NCBI GenBank assembly: GCA_036389835.1
Contig: DASVWC010000029.1
Coordinates: 62,001-126,000, forward strand
DNA length: 64,000 nucleotides
Source of the DNA: AC-37 sp036389835
GTDB lineage: Bacteria > Actinomycetota > Thermoleophilia > Solirubrobacterales > Thermoleophilaceae
Direction of reading: 5' to 3'
Shown: one piece after another, positions 52,643 to 61,496 of the stretch
How the letters are laid out: every line of letters begins with the position of its first letter
How positions within the stretch are numbered: the stretch's first letter is position 1
Notes under the pieces: model-generated
The model's database searches: none
What the model was told of the DNA's origin: nothing
Seen by the model: the letters and a program-made list of their open reading frames with translations, nothing else
Position numbers and translations under genes: made by a program

Positions 52643-52951
52643 GTGGCGCCCGCCGACCGGACCCGCGACCGGATCGCCGACTGGCTGATCGAGCGCATCG
52701 CCGCGGCCACCGGGGCGAGCCCGGACTCGATCTCGGAGGACCAGGCGTTCATGGACGTCGGCCTCTCGTCGGTCCAGGCGATCGAGCTGTCGGCCGAGCT
52801 CGAGAGCTGGACGGGGCTCACGCTCTCGCCGACGATCGCGTTCGACTACCCGACCATCGCCGCGGCGTCCGAGCACGTGGCCGACGAGGTCGAGCGCAGC
52901 GGCGGCTCGCTCGGCCGCGAGCCGACCGGCGGAGAGGTGGCCGGCGCCTGA
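52643..52951 (+). CDS. Acyl carrier protein between FAAL and PKS
   Basis: This 102-residue carrier protein has the phosphopantetheine site in DVGLSSVQAIELS. The modified serine is predicted at Ser43, and the residue before it is Ser rather than the usual Asp. The acidic C-terminal tail (GREPTGGEVAGA) may be a linker or docking element. GTG 52643 follows directly on the FAAL stop, and its TGA shares one base with the PKS ATG. That order (FAAL, ACP, KS-first PKS) is the standard starter-loading arrangement for lipid-polyketide hybrids. Confidence 0.9.
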   Translation: MAPADRTRDRIADWLIERIAAATGASPDSISEDQAFMDVGLSSVQAIELSAELESWTGLTLSPTIAFDYPTIAAASEHVADEVERSGGSLGREPTGGEVAGA

Positions 52952-55900
52952 TGGAGCCGATCGCCCTCGTGGGGCTCGCGTGCCGCTTTCCGGGCGCCGA
53001 CGGGCCGGACCGCCTCTGGCGCCTCCTGCTCGAGGGCGGCGACGCCATCCGCGAGGTGCCGCCCGAGCGCTGGGACGCCGGCGCGCTGTACGACCCCGAC
53101 CCCGAGGCCGACGGGCGGATGACCACCCGCTGGGGCGGCTTCATCGACGGCATCGACGAGTTCGACTGCGACTTCTTCGGCATGGCCGCTCGGGAGGCGG
53201 CCTGGGTCGACCCGCAGCAGCGCCTTCTGCTCGAGGTCGTCTACGAGGCGCTCGAGGACGCCGGCCAGCCCGCGTCGACGCTGTCGGGCCGGGCGGCGGG
53301 GGTCTTCGTCGGTGCGTCGACGTACGACCACGGCGCGGCGCAGTTCCGCGGCGAGGCCCCGCCGTCGGCGTGGAGCGGCACCGGGTCGGCGCTCAGCATC
53401 GCGGCCAACCGGGTCTCGTACTCGCTGGACCTGCGCGGGCCGAGCGTGGCCGTGGACACCGCGTGCTCGTCCTCGCTCGTGGCGGCGCACCTCGCCTGCC
53501 AGAGCCTGAGGCTGGGGGAGAGCGAGGTCGCGATCGTGGGCGGCGTCAACGCGATCCTGCTGCCGGACATCACGATCAGCTTCAGCAGGGCGGGCGTGAT
53601 GGCCCCGGACGGCCGCTGCAAGCCGTTCGATCACCGGGCCGACGGCTACGTGCGCAGCGAGGGCGTGGGGGCGCTCGTGCTGAAGCGGGCCGCCGACGCG
53701 CTCGCGGACGGCGACCGCGTCTACGCGGTGATCCTGGGCAGCGCGCTCAACCAGGACGGCCGCTCGAACGGCCTGATCGCGCCGAACCGTCTCGCCCAGC
53801 AGGCGGTGCTGCGCGCCGCGTACGACGCGGCCGGGGTGGACCCGGCGTCCGTCGACTACGTCGAGGCGCACGGGACCGGCACCGCGGTCGGCGATCCGAT
53901 CGAGGTCGGAGCGCTCGGCACGGTGATGTGCGACGGCCGCCCCGCCGACCGTCCCCTGCGCATCGGCTCCGTGAAGTCGAACCTCGGCCACCTCGAGGCG
54001 GCGGCCGGCGTGGCCGGGCTCGCCAAGACCGCGCTGGCCCTCCACCGCGGGATGCTGCCTCCGACCATTCACTTCGAGCGGGCGAACCCGATGCTCGGGC
54101 TCGACCGCCTGCCGATCCGGGTCCAGGCCGAGGCCGAGCCGTGGCCGTCGACCGGCGGGCCGCCGACGGCGGGCGTCAGCGCCTTCGGCTTCGGTGGGAC
54201 GAACGCCCACGCGGTGCTCCAGGCGGCCCCCGCGCGCGCTCGCCGGCGGGCCTCCGCGCAGGGCCGCGGCGGCGAGGCCCTGCCGCAGCTCCTGCCCGTG
54301 TCGGCGCGCGGCGAGGCCGCTCTGCTCGCTCGCGCCGGCGACCTGGCCGAGGCGGCGGCCTCCGCCGGAGCCGGGTGGCTCGAGGACGCCGTCCACGCCG
54401 CCGCGTGCCGCCGCGACCAGCACGAGCACCGTGCCGCTGTCGTGGCCTCCGAGCCGTCCGAGGCGGCCGACGCCCTGCGCGCGCTGGCCGCCGGAGGGTC
54501 CGACGCGCACGTCGCCGCGCCCCGCCGCGCCCGCCGGCGCGCTCCGCGGCCGGTGCTCGTCTTCCCGGGTCAGGGGTCGCAGTGGGTCGGCATGGGGCGC
54601 CGCCTGGCCGCCACCGTGCCGGCGTTCCGCGAGGCCGTCGAGTGCTGCGACGCGGCGCTCGCGCGCGTCCTCGGATACTCGCTCTGGGACCGCGAGCGCG
54701 GCTTCGTGGCAGAGGGGACCGAGGACGTGCAGCGGTCGCTGTTCGCGATGCAGGTCGCGCTCGCGGAGACCTGGATGGCGTGGGGCCTCGAGCCGGGCGC
54801 CGTCGTCGGGCACAGCCTCGGCGAGGTCGCCGCGGCGCACGCGTGCGGCGCGCTCACGCTCGACGAGGCGGCCCTCGTGGCGTGCGAGCGCAGCGCGGCG
54901 CTCGCGGGCATCGAGGGCGCCGGCGGGATGCTACTGGTCGAGCTCGGCCTCGACGAGGCGCGCGAGGCGATCCGCGGGCGCGAGGACGCGCTGTCGGTCG
55001 CCGCCAGCAACAGCCCGCGCGCGACGGTCCTGTCGGGGTCGCTCGACGCCCTCGCCGGGACCCGCGAGGAGCTCGAGGCGGCGGGCGTGTTCGTGCGCCG
55101 GGTCGCCGTCGACTTCGCGGCGCACAGCCCGCAGGTCGAGCCGCTCCAGCCGCGGCTGCGCGACGCGCTGTCGGAGCTCGACCCGCGCCCCGAGCGCTTC
55201 GCGCTCTACTCGACCGTCACGGCCGGGGCGATCGACGGAAGCGAGCTGGACGCCGGCTACTGGGCGCGGAACCTGCGCTCGACCGTCCTGTTCGCGCCGG
55301 CCGTCGAGCGGCTGCTCGAGGACGGACACGACGTGTTCGTGGAGGTGGCGCCGCATCCCGTGCTCGCGCGCTCGCTGCACGAGCTCGCCGACGTGCGCGA
55401 CGCGGAGTGCGCCGTGCTGCCGTCGCTCCGCCGCGACGAGGACGAGCTGCGGGCGATGCTCGGCTCGCTGGGCGAGCTCTACGCCCTCGGCGGGCGCATC
55501 GAGTGGGGAGCCGTGCACGACTGCGACCGCGATCTCGTGTCGCTCCCGCCGAACCCGTGGCGCCGCCGCCGGTTCCCGCTCGCCTCGGCCGCCGGCACCG
55601 CTGCGCCCGGCGCCGGCGCGCGTGCCGCGGAGGCGCCCGGCGTCGCGCCGCCCGGCCGCCGGCTGCTCGGGCCGCCGCTGCGCGTGGCGGCGGAACCCGC
55701 GCTCTCGGTCCACGCGCTCGACGTCGCGCAGCGGTACCTGGCCGACCACGTCGTGGCGGGAGTGGCGCTGGTCCCGGGCGCGGCGTGGCTGGCGGCCGCC
55801 GCCCGCGCGGCGGAGTCCGCGCTCGCCGGCTCCGCGGTCGTGCTGGAGGGCGTCGGCCTGAGCGCGCCCTGCCCGGTGGCGAGCGACGGCTCACCCGGCC

Positions 55901-58350
55901 ACGTGCAGCTCAGCACCCGGCTCGAGGCCGCGGACCGCGTGTCGTTCGAGGTCGCGTCGGCGCCGCCCGCGGGGGCCCCCGTGCGCCACGCCGCCGGCAC
56001 GGCGAGGCTGGCCGCGCCCGGCGAGGGGCCGCCGGTCGCCGCGCTCGGCCTCGACGAGCTGCGCGCACGCTGCGGGCGCGAGATCGCGGTCGCCGAGCAC
56101 TACGAGGCCCTCGCCGAGCCCGGTCTCGAGTACGGGCCGGCCTTCCGGGGCGTGGTCGAGCTGCGCGCGGGGGAGCGCGAGGCGCTCGCGCGCGTCCGGC
56201 TGCCCTCGGCGGCCCACGGATCGCACGACGACGCCGCGCCCCACCCCGCCCTGCTCGACGCCTGCCTCCAGGCGCTGGCCGCCGCGGCCGGCGCGGACGC
56301 GGCCGCCGGCGGGCTGCCGCTGCCGGTCGCCATGGAGCAGGTCTGGGCCCCGGCCGAATGCGGCCTCGCGGGCGGCTGGTGCCATGCGCGCGTGCGCGCC
56401 GCCGGTGCGGACGAGCTCGAGGGCGACGTGCTGGTCATGGACGACGCGGGCCGCCCGCGCTGGGCCGCCCGCGGCGTGCGGGTCCGGCTCGCCGGGCGCC
56501 GCCAGAGCCCCGGCGAGCTCTACGAGGTCCGCTGGGAGGAGCACGAGCTCGACCGCGAGGGCGCGGCCGGCGCGGCCTGGCTCGTGGTCGGCGACGAGCG
56601 CGGGGCGGCGGGCGAGCTCGCCCGGAGGCTGGCGGGCGCGGGCGCGCGCTGCGAGGTGGCCGCCCCGGCGGCGGTGGGCGACGCGCTGCGGGCGCTCGCG
56701 GCCGGCGCGGGGGTCGACGCCGTCGTGCACCTGGCCGACGTGGACGGCGCCGGCGACGGCGCCGTCGAGGCGCTGCGCGACCCCGCCGCCGCGGTCCTGC
56801 GGACGGCGGCGGCGATGGCGGCGGTCGACTGGCCGGGCGAGCCGCCCGCCCTGCGCGTGGTGACGGCCGGGGTCCAGCCGGCGGGGAGGGTGTCCGGGCC
56901 GCTCGCGCCGGCCGCGGCGCCCGTCTGGGGGATCGCACGCTGCGTCGCGAACGAGCGGCCGGAGCTCGTCGCGGCCGCCATCGACGCGGGCGGGCCGCTC
57001 GACGGGGCGGCGCTCGACGAGCTGGCCGAGGTGCTGCGCGCTCCGCGCCTCCCCGCGCAGCTCGCGCTGCGCGGCGGCCGGGTGCTCGTGCCGCGCCTGG
57101 CCCCGCTGTCCGCCGCGGCCGGCAGCGGCGCGCGCGTGCGCGGGGATCGGACCTACCTGGTGACCGGCGGGCTCGGCGCCCTGGGCCGTCAGGTCGCGCG
57201 CTGGCTGGTCGAGCGCGGCGCCCGCCACATCGCGCTGGTCGGCCGCAGCGCGCCGAGCGCCGAGGCCGAGCGGGACGTGGCGGCCATGCGCGAGCTCGGC
57301 GCGCGCGTCGCGACGATCCAGGCGGACGTCGCCGACGCCGCCGCGCTCGACGCCGTGCTGGCGGACGTGGCGGCGACCGGCGCGCCGCTCGCCGGCGTGG
57401 TCCACGCCGCCGGGGTGCTCGAGGCGGCGCTCGCGCACGAGGTGGACGAGGCGATGCTCGACCGCGCCCTCGCACCGAAGGCCGCCGGCGCGTGGAACCT
57501 GCACCGCGCCACGGTCGGCCTGCCGCTCGACTTCTTCGTGATGTTCGCGTCGCTCGCCGGCGTCGTCGGCTCGCCCGGACAGGGGGCGTACGCGGCCGCG
57601 AACGCCTTCCTCGACGCGCTGGCGTGGCACCGAGCCGAGCGCGGCCTCCCGGCGACGAGCGTCGACTGGGGGCCGTGGGCGGACGGCGGCCTCGCCGTCG
57701 AGGCGAGCGGCTACGAGCGGCTCGCGACGCGCGGGGTGCCGCCGCTCGCCGCCGCGCACGCCCTCGAGCTGCTCGACCGCGCCCTCGGCGGCGCCCCGGC
57801 GCAGGTGGTCGCGACCGCGTTCGACCTCGAGGCGCTCGCCGAGGCGGGAGCGCCACCGGCCGCCCGCGAGCTGATGGCGCGGCTGCTCCCGGGCGCGGGC
57901 GAGCTGGCTCCCGAGCGCGGGGTCGCGGCGCACGAGCTGCTGGCGCTCCCGGACGGGCCCGAGCGGCGCCGCGCGATGCACGCGCACGTCGCGGGCGCGG
58001 TCGCGACGGTGCTGAGCGTGGCCGCCGAGGACGTCGATCCCGAGATGCCGCTCCAGGACCTGGGCTTCGACTCCCTGATGGCGATGGAGCTGCGCGACCG
58101 GCTGGAGGTGGCGCTGGACCTGCGCCTGTCGGCGGCCCTGATGTTCGCGCACCCGAGCGTCGCCTCCCTCGCGGAGGCGCTGCTCGAGCGCCTCGACGGC
58201 GCGGCCGCCCCGCAGCCCGCGGCGCCGGAGACGGCGGCAGTCCCCGAGCCGGAGCCCGCGGACGACGACCTCGCCACCCTCGACGAGGACGAGCTGGCGG
58301 CCGTCCTCGCGGCGCAGATACGAACGATGGAGCGGGTGCATGCCGGCTAA
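52951..58350 (+). CDS. Type I polyketide synthase, KS-AT-DH-KR-ACP
   Basis: This 1799-residue module contains five domains. KS (1-425): Cys172 in DTACSSS, His307 and His347. AT (about 530-830): Ser622 in GHSLGEV. DH (about 900-1180): His933 in DHVVAGVALVPG and Asp1103 in LLDACLQ. KR (about 1370-1640): NADPH loop TGGLGALG at 1405-1412, Ser1534 and Tyr1547. ACP: Ser1708 in LGFDSLMAM. No enoylreductase lies between DH and KR, so the product should be an alpha,beta-enoyl thioester. The AT motif VDFAAHSPQVE resembles the YASH form more than HAFH, hinting at a substituted extender. The C-terminus (LDEDELAAVL) looks like a docking element. ATG 52951 shares one base with the ACP stop. Confidence 0.96.
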   Translation: MEPIALVGLACRFPGADGPDRLWRLLLEGGDAIREVPPERWDAGALYDPDPEADGRMTTRWGGFIDGIDEFDCDFFGMAAREAAWVDPQQRLLLEVVYEALEDAGQPASTLSGRAAGVFVGASTYDHGAAQFRGEAPPSAWSGTGSALSIAANRVSYSLDLRGPSVAVDTACSSSLVAAHLACQSLRLGESEVAIVGGVNAILLPDITISFSRAGVMAPDGRCKPFDHRADGYVRSEGVGALVLKRAADALADGDRVYAVILGSALNQDGRSNGLIAPNRLAQQAVLRAAYDAAGVDPASVDYVEAHGTGTAVGDPIEVGALGTVMCDGRPADRPLRIGSVKSNLGHLEAAAGVAGLAKTALALHRGMLPPTIHFERANPMLGLDRLPIRVQAEAEPWPSTGGPPTAGVSAFGFGGTNAHAVLQAAPARARRRASAQGRGGEALPQLLPVSARGEAALLARAGDLAEAAASAGAGWLEDAVHAAACRRDQHEHRAAVVASEPSEAADALRALAAGGSDAHVAAPRRARRRAPRPVLVFPGQGSQWVGMGRRLAATVPAFREAVECCDAALARVLGYSLWDRERGFVAEGTEDVQRSLFAMQVALAETWMAWGLEPGAVVGHSLGEVAAAHACGALTLDEAALVACERSAALAGIEGAGGMLLVELGLDEAREAIRGREDALSVAASNSPRATVLSGSLDALAGTREELEAAGVFVRRVAVDFAAHSPQVEPLQPRLRDALSELDPRPERFALYSTVTAGAIDGSELDAGYWARNLRSTVLFAPAVERLLEDGHDVFVEVAPHPVLARSLHELADVRDAECAVLPSLRRDEDELRAMLGSLGELYALGGRIEWGAVHDCDRDLVSLPPNPWRRRRFPLASAAGTAAPGAGARAAEAPGVAPPGRRLLGPPLRVAAEPALSVHALDVAQRYLADHVVAGVALVPGAAWLAAAARAAESALAGSAVVLEGVGLSAPCPVASDGSPGHVQLSTRLEAADRVSFEVASAPPAGAPVRHAAGTARLAAPGEGPPVAALGLDELRARCGREIAVAEHYEALAEPGLEYGPAFRGVVELRAGEREALARVRLPSAAHGSHDDAAPHPALLDACLQALAAAAGADAAAGGLPLPVAMEQVWAPAECGLAGGWCHARVRAAGADELEGDVLVMDDAGRPRWAARGVRVRLAGRRQSPGELYEVRWEEHELDREGAAGAAWLVVGDERGAAGELARRLAGAGARCEVAAPAAVGDALRALAAGAGVDAVVHLADVDGAGDGAVEALRDPAAAVLRTAAAMAAVDWPGEPPALRVVTAGVQPAGRVSGPLAPAAAPVWGIARCVANERPELVAAAIDAGGPLDGAALDELAEVLRAPRLPAQLALRGGRVLVPRLAPLSAAAGSGARVRGDRTYLVTGGLGALGRQVARWLVERGARHIALVGRSAPSAEAERDVAAMRELGARVATIQADVADAAALDAVLADVAATGAPLAGVVHAAGVLEAALAHEVDEAMLDRALAPKAAGAWNLHRATVGLPLDFFVMFASLAGVVGSPGQGAYAAANAFLDALAWHRAERGLPATSVDWGPWADGGLAVEASGYERLATRGVPPLAAAHALELLDRALGGAPAQVVATAFDLEALAEAGAPPAARELMARLLPGAGELAPERGVAAHELLALPDGPERRRAMHAHVAGAVATVLSVAAEDVDPEMPLQDLGFDSLMAMELRDRLEVALDLRLSAALMFAHPSVASLAEALLERLDGAAAPQPAAPETAAVPEPEPADDDLATLDEDELAAVLAAQIRTMERVHAG

Positions 58351-61300
58351 CGGCGAGTCATCCAAGGACCACCGCGCGCTCCTGGAGCAGGCCGTGCGCC
58401 AGCTGCGCGCGGCGCACGCGCGCGCCGAGGCGGCCGAGTCCGCGGTGCGCGAGCCGATCGCGGTCGTCGGCGCCGGGGTGCGCTTCCCGCCGAACGCCCA
58501 GGACCTCGACCGCTTCTGGGCGCAGCTGCGCGACGGCGTCGACGCGGTCGCGCCGCTGCGCCTGCGCACCGACGGGCGCCGCGACTCGAACGGCGACGGC
58601 GCCTCGCCCGAGCACTGGATCGGAGCGCTGCGCAACGTGGACGGGTTCGACGCCGACTTCTTCGGCATCTCGCGCGCGGAGGCGACGCACATGGACCCGC
58701 AGCAGCGGCTCGCCCTCGAGGTCGCGTGGGAGGCGATCGAGGACGCCGGGATCCCCGCGGAGCGGCTGCGCGAGCGGACCACGGGCGTCTTCCTGGGGGT
58801 CTACGGCAGCGACTACGTGATGCTCCAGCTCGGCCGGCCCGAGAGCATCACCGCGTACACGGGCTCCGGTGGCGCCCACAGCATCGCCGCGAACCGCCTC
58901 TCGTACCTGCTCGACCTCGACGGGCCGAGCGTGGCCGTCGACACCGCTTGCTCCTCGTCGCTGGTCGCGGTCCACCTCGCCTGCCGCGCCCTGCGCGCGG
59001 GCGACTGCGACTACGCGATCGTCGGCGGCGTCAACCTGATCCTGTCGCCGCTGTCGACGGCGGTGACCGAGAAGGTCCTCCCGCTCGCCCCGGGTGGGCG
59101 CTGCCGCACCTTCGACGCCGGGGCGGAGGGGATCGTGCGCGCCGAGGGCTGCGGGATGGTCCTGCTCACGCGCGCCGCCGATGCGGCCAAGGCGGGCCAT
59201 CGCGTCCGCGCCCTGATCCGCGGCACCGCCGTGAACCACGACGGGCGCACAAACGGCATGACCGCGCCGAGCCCGGCGGCGCAGCGGTCCCTCATCGAGC
59301 GCGCGCTCGACGACGCACGCGTGGCGCCGGAGGAGGTGAGCTACGTCGAGGCCCACGGCACGGGCACGCCGCTCGGCGACCCGATCGAGATGGAGGCGCT
59401 CCGCGAGACCTACGGGGCCGGAGAGCGTGCGTGCGCGGTCGGCTCGGTGAAGACGAACCTCGGCCACCTGGAGGCCGCGGCCGGGATCGCGGGCCTGATC
59501 AAGGCGATGCTCGTGCTCGAGCACGGGGTGGTCCCCCCGCACCTGCACCTCGACCGCATGAATCCCGAGATCGACCTGAGCGGCACGCGCCTGCTCGTCC
59601 CGCGCGAGGCCACGCCGCTGCCCGAGGACGCCGAGCGCCGGCTCGCGGCGACCAGCTCGTTCGGGTTCGGCGGCACCAACGCGCACGTCGTGCTCGAGGC
59701 CGCGCCCCCGCCGCCCGACCCGCCCGACGGCGAGCGCCCCGAGCACCTCCTGCTGCCGATCTCGGCGCGCAGCGAGGCGGCCGTGCTGGCCCTCGCCGCG
59801 AGCTACGCCGAGCGGCTCGTCGACGCCGACGCGGACGAGGTCGCCGACCTCTGCGCGGCGGCCGCCCTCGGGCGCAGCCACCACCGCCACCGGATCTGCG
59901 TGACGGCCGAGCACGCCGACGCGCTCCCGCGCGCGCTGGGCGAGACGATGCTCGCGGGCGTCCCGCGGCCGCTGGGGCGCGACCCGCGGGTCGCGTTCGT
60001 GTTCAGCGGCCAGGGCTCGCAGTGGCCCGGCATGGGGCGCGACCTGCTCGCGAACGACCCGGTCGCGCGCGCGGAGATCGAGGCCTGCGACGAGATCGTC
60101 CGCGACCTGGTCGGCTGGTCGCTGATCGATCAGCTCGAGGCGCCGCCCGAGACGAGCCGCCTGAACGAGACCGAGGTCACGCAGCTCACGCTCTGTGCGC
60201 TCCAGCTCGCCCTGACGGCTCGCTGGCGCGAGTGGGGCGTGGTCCCCGAGGCCGTCGTCGGCCACAGCATGGCCGAGGTCACCGCCGCCTGCGCCGCCGG
60301 CGCGCTCGACCGCGCCCAGGCGCTCGAGCTGCTCGTGCACCGAGCCCACGTGACCGAGCGCGCCCGCGGCGGCGCGATGGCGAGCGTGCGCCTCGACGAG
60401 GACGACGTCGTGGCCCTGCTCGACGGCGCCGCCGGCATCGAGGTGGCCGCCGTCAACGGCCCCGCGTCGACGGTGGTCGCGGGCGAGCGGGCGGTCGTGG
60501 AGGACTTCGTCGGCTCGCTGTCCCACCGGGGCGTCAAGGGGAAGCTGCTGCCGGTGGACTACGCGTTCCACAGCGCGCTGCTCGACGGCTGCGAGGAGGA
60601 GCTCGCGGCGCTCGTGGGCCACATCGAGGCGCGCCCCGCCGCGCTGGCGATCTACTCGACGGTGACGGGCGGGCGGGTCGCGCCCGGCGAGCTCGGCGCG
60701 CGGCACTGGTGCCGCAACACGCGCGGGGCGGTGCGGTTCGCCGCCGCGGTCCGCGCGCTCGCCGACCAGGGCTTCAACGCCTTCGTCGAGGTCGGCGCGC
60801 ACCCGGTCCTGCTCGCGAACGTGACCGACGTGCTCGACCAGCGCGGTCGCGAGCACGTCGCCGTCGCGAGCCTGCGCCGTGGCGAGCCCGCCGCGCCAGC
60901 GCTGCGCGAGTCGCTCGGACGGCTCTACAGCGCGGGGTACGACGTCGACTGGGAGGCGGTCGTGCCGCGGCCGCGCCGCCCCGTCCGGCTGCCCACGTAC
61001 CCGTGGCAGCGGCGCCGCTACTGGGTCGCCGCGGGCGGGCAGGTCGAGGTCGCGCTCCAGGTGGACCTGGCCGGCCCGGACCACGCGGCTCCGAGCGGAG
61101 ACCTGCGCGAGGCCCCGCCGGAGATGCGCCTCGAGATGCTGACGACCTACGTGCGCGAGCGCGTGGCCGCGGCGCTCGAGCTCGGCTCCCTGGACGTGGT
61201 GCCGCCGGACGCGCCGCTCGAGGCGCTCGGCATGGACTCGCTGAAGGTCGTCGAGCTGAAGAACCAGGTCGAGCTCGAGCTCGGCGTCGTGGTCCCGCTG

Positions 61301-61492
61301 ACGGTGCTGCTCGAGGGCGGCTGCCCGCGCGACATCGCGCGGACGCTCGCGCGGGCCGCCGACGGCGGCGACGACGACGGCGGCGGCGACGACGACCTCA
61401 CGCCGGCGCGGGCGGCCGAGCTCCTGGACAACCTCGACGAGATGTCGGATGACGACGTGGACGCAACCCTGGCGCTGCTGACAAGGGAGTGA
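58340..61492 (+). CDS. Type I polyketide synthase, KS-AT-ACP
   Basis: This 1050-residue module starts with a helical N-terminal docking segment (ALLEQAVRQLRAAHARAEAAE, split at residue 20). KS: Cys204 in DTACSSS, His339 and His376. AT: Ser643 in GHSMAEV, with VDYAFHSALL, close to malonyl-type HAFH. ACP: Ser967 in LGMDSLKVV. There are no reductive domains, so the last extension should keep its beta-keto group. The acidic C-terminus (LDEMSDDDVDATLALL) resembles interpolypeptide docking ends, here probably to the aminotransferase/reductase fusion, and no thioesterase is present. The start overlaps the upstream PKS by 11 bases. Confidence 0.95.
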   Translation: MPANGESSKDHRALLEQAVRQLRAAHARAEAAESAVREPIAVVGAGVRFPPNAQDLDRFWAQLRDGVDAVAPLRLRTDGRRDSNGDGASPEHWIGALRNVDGFDADFFGISRAEATHMDPQQRLALEVAWEAIEDAGIPAERLRERTTGVFLGVYGSDYVMLQLGRPESITAYTGSGGAHSIAANRLSYLLDLDGPSVAVDTACSSSLVAVHLACRALRAGDCDYAIVGGVNLILSPLSTAVTEKVLPLAPGGRCRTFDAGAEGIVRAEGCGMVLLTRAADAAKAGHRVRALIRGTAVNHDGRTNGMTAPSPAAQRSLIERALDDARVAPEEVSYVEAHGTGTPLGDPIEMEALRETYGAGERACAVGSVKTNLGHLEAAAGIAGLIKAMLVLEHGVVPPHLHLDRMNPEIDLSGTRLLVPREATPLPEDAERRLAATSSFGFGGTNAHVVLEAAPPPPDPPDGERPEHLLLPISARSEAAVLALAASYAERLVDADADEVADLCAAAALGRSHHRHRICVTAEHADALPRALGETMLAGVPRPLGRDPRVAFVFSGQGSQWPGMGRDLLANDPVARAEIEACDEIVRDLVGWSLIDQLEAPPETSRLNETEVTQLTLCALQLALTARWREWGVVPEAVVGHSMAEVTAACAAGALDRAQALELLVHRAHVTERARGGAMASVRLDEDDVVALLDGAAGIEVAAVNGPASTVVAGERAVVEDFVGSLSHRGVKGKLLPVDYAFHSALLDGCEEELAALVGHIEARPAALAIYSTVTGGRVAPGELGARHWCRNTRGAVRFAAAVRALADQGFNAFVEVGAHPVLLANVTDVLDQRGREHVAVASLRRGEPAAPALRESLGRLYSAGYDVDWEAVVPRPRRPVRLPTYPWQRRRYWVAAGGQVEVALQVDLAGPDHAAPSGDLREAPPEMRLEMLTTYVRERVAAALELGSLDVVPPDAPLEALGMDSLKVVELKNQVELELGVVVPLTVLLEGGCPRDIARTLARAADGGDDDGGGDDDLTPARAAELLDNLDEMSDDDVDATLALLTRE

Positions 61493-61496
61493 CGCA

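Noticed and set aside
52846..54840. 664-codon minus-strand frame opposite the PKS
   Set aside because: No recognisable domains and strongly biased composition. The plus strand encodes an intact KS with its Cys and His residues.
56500..57100. Possible enoylreductase domain between DH and KR in the first PKS
   Set aside because: The segment has no ER NADPH motif and matches the structural half of the KR (preceding TGGLGALG). It contains only low-similarity Ala-rich sequence.
61100..61492. Thioesterase at the end of the second PKS
   Set aside because: The sequence after the ACP serine is a short acidic docking-like tail. There is no GxSxG motif or room for a TE domain.
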